A DNA stretch of 64,000 nucleotides, from positions 6,268,001 to 6,332,000 of the forward strand of contig JALIRH010000010.1 in NCBI GenBank assembly GCA_023055505.1. Reading direction: 5' to 3'. The notes beneath the pieces are model-generated. The model made no database searches, had not been told where the DNA came from, and saw nothing but the letters and a program-made list of their open reading frames with translations. Below are positions 13,543 to 25,500 of this stretch, piece by piece. The first letter of the stretch is position 1. Every line of letters starts with the position of its first letter. The stretch is from Callipepla californica brunnescens (Eukaryota; Chordata; Aves; Galliformes; Odontophoridae). The translations under genes and the position numbers were made by a program.

Positions 13543-16500
13543 GTATGTTACATGGAATGACATTTCTGTTTAATTTTCCTTTGCTTTGGAAGTTTACTTC
13601 AACCTTTATCCAGACTTAACCCACCCTGTAAAATACATAGGTTTTATAAGCCTGAATGTTTTTGAGTAGATTTGGAAACGTATACTTTACCTACCTTTTA
13701 GAAAGAATGTTTTTTGTGAAGCAGAAAGTCTGTATGGCACCCATAAGGATGCATAGCCACATCTGTAGGTATTTCTTGTCACTGTAGATCTCTAGAAAAA
13801 TGCTGGTTTGTGTGGTACACTGAATTTTCAGATATGCTTTTTTTTTGTTAGACCTTTCTGCCTCCTACTAAGCTACAAAGTCTTGTGTTCAGCTCTTCTA
13901 CTTATTGCCTACCAGGAGTCCTAAAAATCATCATTTCATACAAAATCCATAATGCTTCAAAGAAAGCCTCTAGTTACAGCTTTGGATTTTTTTTTTTTTT
14001 TAATAAATCAAGTATGTTTTGCTAAATCTAGTATTAATTTGGAATAAATATTTCTATCTGTTAATGGATTAAATGGGTTATCCATGTAACTCTCAAGTCA
14101 CTTTTAGATCAGAAACTGACTGGTGAGATGAAATCATAAATTCTGGGACTTAAACCACTGAGACTGTAAACATTCTATACTTGCTGAAAAAATACTGTGT
14201 ATCAGAGCGATTGGAATGGCAGCCTAGGCTGAGTAATGTAAACACATAATTACACCTGCCTCACATTATAATGAGAGACAGTGGCTGCTGTGGCTCAAAT
14301 CTGTTTGCATGTTGTGTCATTTGCCGGAGTTGATGAAGTCATTTTGTAGATATTGAGTGTCAGAGCTGCAGTTGATTAACTCTTCTGGATTATTATCATT
14401 TTTCTCTCCAGACTCCATCTGATTTTTCAGGATAAATTAATTCCTATGATATATGTCTTAAAAACAGGTTTTCTTAAATATTCGTTTACTTCTTTGATAC
14501 TTTACAGTGTCCTTGCTTGCAAGTTTACAGCTAGGAATATTTCTGTCTATAAATATTGTACCTTCCTCTATTTTATGAATTTCTTAAAGATGAGATTCCA
14601 AATGCACACTGTCAAGCAGTTCTCCCCATACTTTTCACTCCTTCTGTCCATGCTTGTGAGTATCGTGTGTGGTGTGTTGCATTCTACAGAACAAAATGTC
14701 AGAAGGGAACATTGCTTATATATATAGGCTTATTGGAAAGTACAGACATTTCCCAGTCAGTTTTAATATTCCGTGGTTAATATATTTTTTTTCAACTGCG
14801 AGACTTTGTGTCCATTTCTTAAATGGTACTCTGACAAATAACCTGTATTAGCACTCCTGGGCGCATTCTGAATAAAGGGGAATACTGTGCATGAAGTGTT
14901 TCACTTCACTGTGAAGCACATTTCAAAGCATCTATTCTTCTAGCTTTGTTTCATCTAGAAGATTGTGTTTTGTGGGCAGATAAGCAAGACACCACTGAAA
15001 ATGACATAAATAGATAATCTGCTGAGTTGTCTTACTCGTTTGTATTCAGGGATGGACAATTTTAAAGCTTTGGAGGTGGAAATACATCTTTATCTCTCAT
15101 ATTTGGGGAAAAAGATAAATGGGGATTTGTACAACAGTGCGCTGCGAGAAACACCTCCATGGTTCTCAGATGAAGTTGGGTGTTTCTTCCCTTCTTTGGA
15201 ATAGTGGATAGCAGGAACAAGATGTTGTGTAGGTAGATATCCTTTGTGAGTGGTATACAGTGATTGAAATGGATCTGATGTAGGAGAGAAAGACTGCAAG
15301 AGAGTGTAGTTTTGGATCCTTGAGCTGTTTTATGGATAACTAAAGCAAAGAACTGAGAGACTGAGGAAAGAAAGGACTGAAATAATCACTCATTGCTCAC
15401 CCTGAAACTTCTGGCGTAGGGTTTGCCATGAGGATTCTTTTACTTAAGCCTAGACACCAGTCTGTATTTTGTTGTTGCTGATAGTGATTCGGTTCATCTA
15501 TTCAAAAGTGAAGGATTTCTCAGGGTGTTCTGAACAAACGTTTATTTATTTTCAAGTCATGGTAGGAGCAATGATTATGGGGGATGGTATGTGCTTCAGA
15601 GAAAGGAGTTAACAAAGGTTTTTAATATATTTTTTTCTGATTATTTGTTATTGAAAGGTTTTTCTGCGTGAAGTTTTTGAATCTTCTCATTAGTTCTAAA
15701 TACAGCACAGGATTCAGGAGTTGTTTGCTGCCAAAGAAAAAAATGGAAAATAACTTGATAAATTTCCTTCTTTGGTGACTTGATTCTTTTGTTTTCCCTC
15801 AATGAAGAAGTGTAGTTAGAGAAAGATTTTTCTAAATTGAATAATTAGTTCAATTGTATATGTTAGTAAACTAACTTGCAGTTAATTTATTTGGAATTTA
15901 TGAATCAAATTATTTTCCTGGGTTGCGTTTATGGCTTTTATTTCAGACACATTTCGGATAGACCTTAGCTTGGCTGATTTTGTTTCTTTACAGCCTCTTG
16001 AGTTTCCATTTGATCCATTCTTGAGCATTTTCAGTCATTAGGGTTTGCTTAGTGAACTGTTGGTTTACTCTGTGTGGTGAATAGCAAGCTTTGTGGTGTT
16101 GCCCTACTTTCCAAAATCTATTGTACTTACATTTGTTAGTAACACGTTCTGGAGGGTTTGGTGTTTTTTCTTGTTCTCCATCAAAACAAATGCCTTTTTC
16201 TTTTTAGAGAATAGCATTAAGAAAGACTTTATCCAGGTTGCTCCAGACTGAAGTAATCAGAGTTTTATAGGAAGCCAAATTGCTTGCATGTAGGTTTACT
16301 TTATATATGTATTTATTTTTATTTTTGTTAATCTTCCAGCCCGACCTAGTAATATTTTTGGTGGCTGTTAATGGAGTTTTGCCTATTTGGTGGTGTTTCT
16401 CATTATTCTCATGATGGGAAAACCTTGCCTCTAAAACATGAATAAGTTAGGAATATATTCTTTAAAAAAAGTAGCAAGCAGGATGTAGAAAATTGATGCA

Positions 16501-19500
16501 TGTTTTCTTGAAACACTTGATCCAGTATTTAAAGTGATGTCTCTAATTGTTGGTTTTGAACTTAACTTGCTATAAACATAATATAGATTAATGCACTCTA
16601 GATGGAAGTTCATCATAAATGAGATAACTATTAGCCACTTCTTGCTGTCATTTAGTCATGTGGGAAGAACCAGAGGAAAATAGATAAGGAATGGAGGAAT
16701 GCAGGAATACTCATAATGAGAGATTTCCAGAAAAGTAAGTAATGTAACGAGTTTAAAGTAATTGCAAATAAAAATGTTACTGAAGTTAGATGAACAAATG
16801 CCAGCAGATATTATACTCCAAAACAGCTGCTAGGCACCTCTCAGTTTCACTCGTTCTGAAAGCTGTTAAATTTACTGTATTATATGTATTTCTATACCTC
16901 CGTTCTTGGAGGGCTTTAGCAAACTTAATTTTAGGTGTTTTGTAGAATGTGATTACAAAAAGTAAATCTTTTTTGTATAATTCTAAGGAAATCTAAAGCA
17001 GCTGTAGGTGGAATCTTGGCCTCCAACAGAGTGGGTGGACTTAGTCTGACATCCTTCAGTCACGCAAGGTGTTTCTGGAAGTATTAACGGAAAGGAAATT
17101 TACAGTGAAACATTGCTTTTATGTACTAATTTACATATACCTGCCTGTTATTTGTGAGTAGCTGTGTTTCTCACTTACTGTCCTACCACTATTTGTGACT
17201 GGTTTAGGTGAGGGTTTGCTCCCTTCAACATGATGCATTTCCACAGAAGGGCTTTCTGTGACCTCTGCCTGTGGATTCCTAGCCTGCTCATCTTCAGCAT
17301 TCTTTTGTTGCTACTGCAGCTGATGACCAGAGTAAGGGTGCTAGTTGGTGTGTAAAAAAAATAGCCAGAAGTAAAGGTAATGGGTAACTTCTTGGATAGC
17401 CTGGTAACCAGAGGGCAGATAGTACTTCTAGCGGTGATGTGTATGCTCTGGCTGCCTCATCCCACACCAGCCTGCCCTCAGTGAAATGTGCTTTTCCAGC
17501 TCCTTTTCATCTCTAATAAAATTGAGTGGGATGAATGCAATTGTTTTATTAAGGGTTAGAAGTAAGAGAAATAGAGTAGTACTTCTTCCTTCTAATCAAG
17601 CAGGAGCAGGATGTGATATATGAGAGAAGAACTGAAATAAATTCTCTGAGTGATGTATAAATGAAAGAACAGTTGTTTTTTTGTTTTCTTTTCTTTTCCC
17701 TATTTATTTAGTCCTTAGTGCATTTCTCATGGTATTTTCAGGCTGATATACATCATCTAGATGAGAGCATGGGAGTTTATTACATTATTTTGTACCTTTT
17801 CAGATTATTTGATAGCTGTTTTCTGACACCTTAGAGAACATTGTTTCTCTATGGATTTTGTTTTTGTTATTCTACCTGCCATTTTCTCCCACGGAGAGGA
17901 ATCTCTTCCACCACTAAACCAGGCAGGAATTTTCTCTTGAAAAAGAAGTAACTGGAAGGAGTACTATGTGTACCAGGGAGTCAGGCTGCTAGAAATTTGA
18001 ATACAGTCTGCTTAAGGGATGTACAGCCTGTCCTTTAAGAACAGGTGAAAATAGGAATTAGATTCCAGGTTTTATTAAAGGGGAAAGAATGGTATGACAG
18101 TAATTTCTAAGCTTCAACTATTCTTAATTCTTTTTACAGATTGTATAGAAAGTCTGTTAAAATTCACACTTAATGTACAAATATATTCATAATCTTTATG
18201 TCATCTAGGATTCTGCTTAGCTTGATGATTCTTTTTCCATATCTATTTCCACATTTTGTTATGCTACCAGAAGACTTCCATCTGTTTTAAGATTACATCT
18301 AGATTGTAAGATTTTTGATAAAGCCATACTGGCCAAGTTTTGCATTAATTTTCACTTAGACACTTCAGTACTCTTTTCGACATATCATTTGATTGCTTCA
18401 AACTTCTGTATTATTTTCATAATATCCTTGTGCGACAAAGTAGGTGGTACGTTTTTATGTTTGTAGTTGTAATTGAGAGATGTGGAGAACGTCTACATGA
18501 AATTCTTAAAAATGATTATCCATTTCCAAAATTTAGGACTTTTGTGCTCCAGTGACCTGATAATTCTATAACTTTATTTAGTTCCTATAGCATGTGAAGA
18601 TAGTGTGTTCTCCTTATCTTCAGCACATTTAACTTTTCCATTATACTTCTGTTTAAAATACAGCTTTAATAAATTCATTCCAGTAGCAAGTGGGAATGTT
18701 CAGCCTATTTTAATATGCTGTTTTGTGCTTTTATTTCACTGTTCTCTAAGAGCAAAGGGCATACGGATAGTGGTATGTAAAATGTGTTTTGACACGGTTC
18801 ATTGTGGAAAGGGCATCTGTTGCATCATGCAGATTTTATCAAGAAATGGGATTCAACTACTGTACTATGATGTTGCTTCTTCCCTTCTGTATTGAATGCA
18901 TGGCTCTTGTTTTGCAAACTCTAAATACTTAAACAGTGGTTTCCTCAAGCTTCATTTCATGTGCTTCTTCTATGTGGCTTGTGTTCAGAATTTCTGTAAA
19001 TTTATGCCTCTTGTAACTTCCGAGTAGCTATCAAAATTTTAAGCTTTGGTAGAAAACTTCTTTAGTGAATAGGAGGGCATTCATCACAACTACTGCAGTT
19101 CTCACTAAAGGTCAAATGAGGTGGCTAATCCACATCTTCATGCTGGTCTCAAGAAAGCCTCTCTTTGCATAAACAGAAATGCCCCCCTTTGCTCTAACAC
19201 GTGCTATACTTCTGTATAAACTGCTTCATTTTGGTGATTTTTTAAAAAGCATTTTTATTTTTAATTTTGTTGTTGTAATTGAAGATACTCAAAATTGGTG
19301 CCTAACAGTAATTGTTTAGTCATGCAAGGGTAAATAATTAGCATCATGCTTTGTTTCATAGCCTGCTTAATTGTCATTTGTTGTGATGGTTTCATTTGCG
19401 TTTTACAGGAAGCCCATGATGGACTTGCTGATCTTCCTCTGCGCGCAGTATCATTTAAATCCCTCAAGTTATACTATAGAGTTGGTATCAGCAGAAAACA

Positions 19501-22500
19501 GCCAGATTAAATTCAAACCTAATACACCAGTGGGAATGCTTGAAGTGGAAAAGGTGATTGTAAAGCCAAAACAAATGGATAAGAAGAAACCTGCTCCAGT
19601 GATACCAGAGGTGAGGACTAAAATTATAATATTCTTCTGAGAAACTAGAATTATTATTGTATACTGTATTCAACCACATTAAGGTGATAGCTCAGCCTCT
19701 GCTCAGCTTTTCCTGTTATTTCTCATCCTCTACTATGCACTCCTGTGAAAAGCATGTCATTATAGATGAGCTCTTCTTAGAGTAAAAATGTACCTTAATT
19801 TGCTGCGTCAAGCATTTTTTTTTGCTGCCAAAAGAAAGAGACATTACAATATTATTTGAGATCCTATGCCTTAGTGTCTTTTCGAACATTTTCAAAGATG
19901 AAGTGTGGCTGAATACAGCCTTCTGCAAATTGAAAATCAACAACTTGTAACATTCGTCATGCTGTGTGTGACATATGTGGAAGTAAAAAAAAAAACAAAA
20001 AAAACCCACCATACCTGTACATCCTTCTGAATACATGTTTATTTTCCTTTGTAATGTACTACAGTTTTTAAATAGTTATGCTTATTTATTTATTTATAAT
20101 ATTCCCTCAAGAAATCAGGGGCTTTTAGAAGTACTAAAGCAATTTCTGGGAGTTGCCTAAAACTGTGTGTCCTTCTCTGATAATATGGAAGAATACTGTG
20201 ATTTTTTTGTTTCTTTTTTTTTTTTTCTTGTTGGGTTTTCTATTTCTGTTTTAATCTGTCTAAAGCACTTACACAAAGTCAGCTGCCCTTTTAACTTGGT
20301 CATGTGTACACATTCCATGTGCATACTCATTGCTCATTTTACTGTCTTCTCTAGCTACCTAATGTAACCTTGTATGGCATCCTAGTCAGGTGTGTACCCT
20401 GCTGGACAGACAAATGAAGGAGCAGACTATTTCCTTGGGTAAAAAGGAATTACAAATGATTTATTAGTTTCTCTTTTACTGTTACTAAATACATAACACT
20501 GAATCTGGACCCAATGGGAATTCCTGTGATTAGTGTAAGACTATCAGAAAAATGCTAGTTGCTTCAGAATTTGTGCAGAATATTTATTGGAACTCTCTTC
20601 TCTTTAGCAAACAGTAAGGGTAGTGATAAACTACAAGAAGACACAGAAGACAGTAGTAAGAGTTAGTCCACATTCACCGCTTCAGGAACTCATACCAATT
20701 ATCTGTAGTAAGTGTGAATTTGATCCTTCGCACACTGTGTTACTGAAAAACTACCAGTCTCAAGAAGCCCTTGATGTGACAAAATCTCTTAATGATCTTG
20801 GACTAAGAGAATTATATGCTATGGATATCAGTCGAGGTAAGAAAACTTAAGATATTTTTAGTAAGTTGTTATTATAGAAAGATAATTATGTAATGTGTCA
20901 ATCATATATACTTTTTGCTTCAGTGTGAGTGAGTTTGATTTTGTTTGTTTTGTTAAAGAAAAAAAAAACTCATGAAGAAATTGATGAAACGCATTCTGAA
21001 TGGTGAGAAATTGATTGCCCACAAAATTTGAAATAGGAGCAAGTGCACTGTTACTTATCCCAAGGAACTAGCAAAGGTGGCCAAGAACAAAGCATCCTTT
21101 AAAAAGAATCCCTTTCTTTCCTACGCCTTTTCTCAAGAACAACCAACAATGCTTTTTTCCCTTTAGCTCATAGAGAAGGTGTGGGATTGCGATGAGCTGA
21201 GAACACAAACATCATAGAAATGTAGTTTTGTTCCAAAATTTTGAAATATTTGAATACTGTGTTAATGCTTTTTAGTGTAGTTTTTGAGTATTGTTTGTTA
21301 ATTTCACATATAAATCATGAAGGAACAATAGTTATCCTTTTAATCGTGGTCCGACAAGGGCAGTATTAACTAACTTGCCTACATTTGTGTGCACGTTCTG
21401 TTCCTGGTTTTAACTATAGCTGTAAGTCTGTCTTTAATGAACTATGCTTAAAAATTACTTCCTAAAGACAGTTGTCTTGAACAGCAGGAGGATGTCAGAT
21501 TTCAAAAATATGATCCTTTTTTATGGAGAAAACCAGAATAATTTTTTTTTTTTTTTTTTTTTTTTGGTCACAAGAAAAAAAAAAAAACCTGTTGCCTAAA
21601 CATGTTGTTTGGACTGTGTGAGCCCATAGTGAATTGTCTTCTTTGCCATCTCACTGCCACTTTATTCTACAGACTGGCAGAGCTGCCTTTGATGCAGCAT
21701 GAACTATGTGTCATTTGAATGAAGTAACAGCCAAAAATCTTTAGGAGAGGGTGCAAGCGAATACACGCTTCCCACGGGGCAGTGCCTCTCTAGGAAGTGC
21801 AGACATACTGCAGCTCATTCAATACAAAGTAGTTTAGCATTTCCATTTTGCTAACAACTTAAAAGCTCTCAATTTTCAATTTTTCTCAGGAAAGTAAATG
21901 ATGAGGTGTACCTTTATACAACAATTTAAATCATATTTTACTCAGACTATATTTTCATTATATGCTGTTTCTTGTTTTCCAAATTATGGGTAATTTAAAA
22001 CCTACAGCGCAAGCTATTTTATATACTAGTTTTCCTCTTCAGTCTGCATTGTATATCTTCTGACTCACTCTTAAATTGTATTTTGCACTGGGTGTAAAGA
22101 TATGCATTCTTTTACTTCAGTTATCTTTTCTAATGATTAAGATTCAGCTTGGTTTTCTGTGTTTTTAACTTATAGCTGCATTCTTGGTTCAACTTGACAT
22201 TTTCTGTCTTTCTTTTTTGGCTTTCTTGTAGCCACATCACCAGTTGACTTGCCATCTTTAAAAGGTAGGACTTACTGAAATAAGCTGCAAAAGTGTAGAA
22301 CTTACCTGACGTTATTATCCTCTCCTGTAAAAACATTTGCTGAACTGTGACTTCAGCAGTTATTTCTAACCTATCATAAACGTGTATTTTAAAAAAAAAA
22401 AAAAAAGAGTACAAATGTATATAGCCAACTATGTATAAAGTACTTCTGCAGGTTTTTGCATACATAGATTGTTTGAAAATTTATACTTGTGCTTATATTC

Positions 22501-25500
22501 ATCCTAGCACATCCTAACCACAGTGGTCCTGTGGTATTGCTACTGCCTTCTGTTGGTTACTGCATTTGAATTCAATGGGATTTCCTTTTGAAAATAAAAT
22601 CTAGTAAAAGTTATAGAGCAACAGCCTTTAAATTTACAGGTCTGTGTGAATAAAGGCATGTAAAGCAGGATACATTCTGCAAGACTTGGTTATTTTTCAC
22701 CATTACTACCATGCCAGTTACATGCACAGTACCTATCTGGTCTTTCAGTGATTATACCATGTGGAGGCCTGTACCTGACCCACCCTACTTTCACACTGTG
22801 CTATGTGTTTAAGCTGCTAGGAACTGGGGAGGCCGATGCTCTTTTCCCTCCTGTAGCTTTTCCTACAAACAGTAGCATTTGACAAGTGGGATGGGCTGGG
22901 GTAAGTGCTGGAGATATTAATAGCAATTGAAACTCATCTATTCTGAGCTCTGAGGAAGAGGGGAAGAACACTGATGGTAGGAAACCTGTTCATTTTACAG
23001 CTTGTAGAAAAACTATTAATATAAGTAATTTGTGATGAGCTTTGTATATTCTTCCAGAAGGCTTATGACAGACATTGAAATAGTAAGAATGCAGGAGAAA
23101 TAACTGTGCAATAAATAACATCTAGAATTCTTGTCTCCTGTTTTAGACTCCTACCGCACATCTGAAAACTCAGATGTTCTAAAAGAGAAAGAAAACAAAG
23201 GGTTTTTCAGCTTTTTTCAACGAAGCAAGAAAAAAAGAGAACAAGTAAGATATAACTGTATAAGCAGAACTTTATAAACATATTCATATAGAGCTATTGA
23301 CACTGTTGAATGTTTTTCAGAAAGTTTAAGTAACATATATATTTTTTTCTTTCACCCAAATCCCCAGACTGCCAGTGCCCCAGCAACTCCATTAATGAGC
23401 AAGCCAAGGCCAACATTTACCATGAGATCTAGTACTGTCAGCAAGCAGTATGATTCAAACACTTTGCCAGCTGAAATGCCGAAGAAACGGAGAGCTCCTC
23501 TACCACCTATGCCAAATTCTCAGAGTGCCCCCCAGGAACTTGCAGAAGTCAGGGCAGACCCTGATATTGTGAAATCTAACAGCCTTGATAGGAATCAACA
23601 GGTTAGTTGCATTTATTTCACTTCTCCTAAACCAAGAAGTTTAGAGCTGATAACATTGATAATCCTGTTATATATCTGCTGATGCTTCAAATTGACAGAA
23701 AGTAAAGCTGTTGCTTTATTTCTTGCTTTTGAAAATAACTACAGAAATTGGAAGATGCATTTCTGCTAATCTTTGTATTGCATATCCAAAGTAGCTGATC
23801 TATTTTGAAAAAGCAACACAATTTTTTTATATAAGCTGTGATGACCTTCCTGCTCTCCTGGATGAATAATTAATCTTTGTTTTTTCTTTCTTGTTTGTTT
23901 TTTGAAGTTTACACAGTTATTTAAATTTTTGTTTACATTGTCTCATTTTAGCATGTTTTGTAATGGAATTTTTTTCTTGTCATTTTAATGTTTCATTTAG
24001 ATATGATAAAGAGCAGTTTGTTTATTATGCTACCTTGAAAAAGGTGTATATCTTGGGAAGGAATCTTAAGGATCTTGTGCTTCCAGCAAGTTAAAGTTTA
24101 ATTTTAGTGAAATGGTGATATATTTAATGGAAGCTATGGGGTGCTGGATATGTATTCAGTTACCTGTATACTCATTGCACTGCAGAAATTCAGCCAACAG
24201 AATCTGGGGGAAAAAATGAGGCAAATAAAGCTCAAGTCTAAAACTATCATTTTAAATTGAGAATTACCTTTTTTTCCCCCTTTTTTCTTTTTCTGTTTTT
24301 TTTTTCTTCTTTAAAGCCAGAATCAAAGATGGTCTTCAATAAATGAGGTTTTCTGCATGCTAGAGTTATAAATTCTAGAACTAAATGAAATGCAAGTCTG
24401 AGGTATTTAATATTTGTTAGACTTGGAGAAAAAAGAAATTTCAAGCTGTGGCTTTTTTTAAATGTTGATTTGCTCAATCACTGACACAAAGGACCACAAG
24501 AGAGCACTGTTTAACATAAGTTCTTAATTTGTGTATTGTATCTTGCTGAAAAGTTTTATAAGACTAATTGTAATTGAATTCATTTTTTTTTGAAAATAAT
24601 TTATATTAGTGTCAACATGCTTTTAATGATTAATATCCTCTTATGTCTAACTGTAAAATATGACTGCTGGCTTGGAATCTGTCACTCAACAAAATAATTT
24701 ATTATTTCATACTGACATTTTTGATTAATCTAAAGTGATTTGACAGAAGTTGAATAACTCATGAAGAAGATTTCTTTGAAATGACTTGTCTTTAATTCTA
24801 ATCTGATTGCCTTTTTACGTGGTACTGGAAAGCTCAGGACCTAAGTCTGCGCGAAGATTTGCTGTGTATTTTGAATTTTATTAATTCATGTAAAATATCT
24901 TGTCTTTTTACTATCCATAAGGGCTGCTCCTACAGTAATGCTTTCTTTTTTATTATGTTGGCCCACAACCTCAGAAGCATATGTTGGTAGTACAGGGGTA
25001 GAGCTTGAATCTTTCTGCCAGTATTCTGTAACATTCTGTGGCTGGGCAACAAATGGCAGCAGAGGGGAAGTGGCATCTGATATGGAAGTGCATGTGAAGC
25101 ACATGTAATTCAATTCTTCCATGTGAGAAAAAAATTACAACCAGTGACATTCATTGGCTCTTGCTGTACATATATGTAGACCAAAGAGTGAATGTGAGAG
25201 CAGTGAAGTGATGAGTGGTACATTTCAGCAGTGGCAACTGTGATGTGAAAGGCAACCCATCTTTTGGGAGCTATGCACAGCTGACACACCACAAAATGAA
25301 GAAAAAATGAAGAATGGTGGACTGTGACCAGGGAACTGTTTATATAACTAAGTATCGGCTTCAGTGCAATTAGAAATGACAGTGGCAACACTGGAATATT
25401 ACAAAGTTTGTGCAAGGCGAGTCCCACAAGTGCTCACGCAGGAAGAGAAAGAATACCATATTGTCATGGTTTTATGATTTTTTGGTACTGGTATTCCACA

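Noticed and set aside
25110..25427. 105-codon minus-strand open frame
   Set aside because: Antisense of the decayed mariner transposase.
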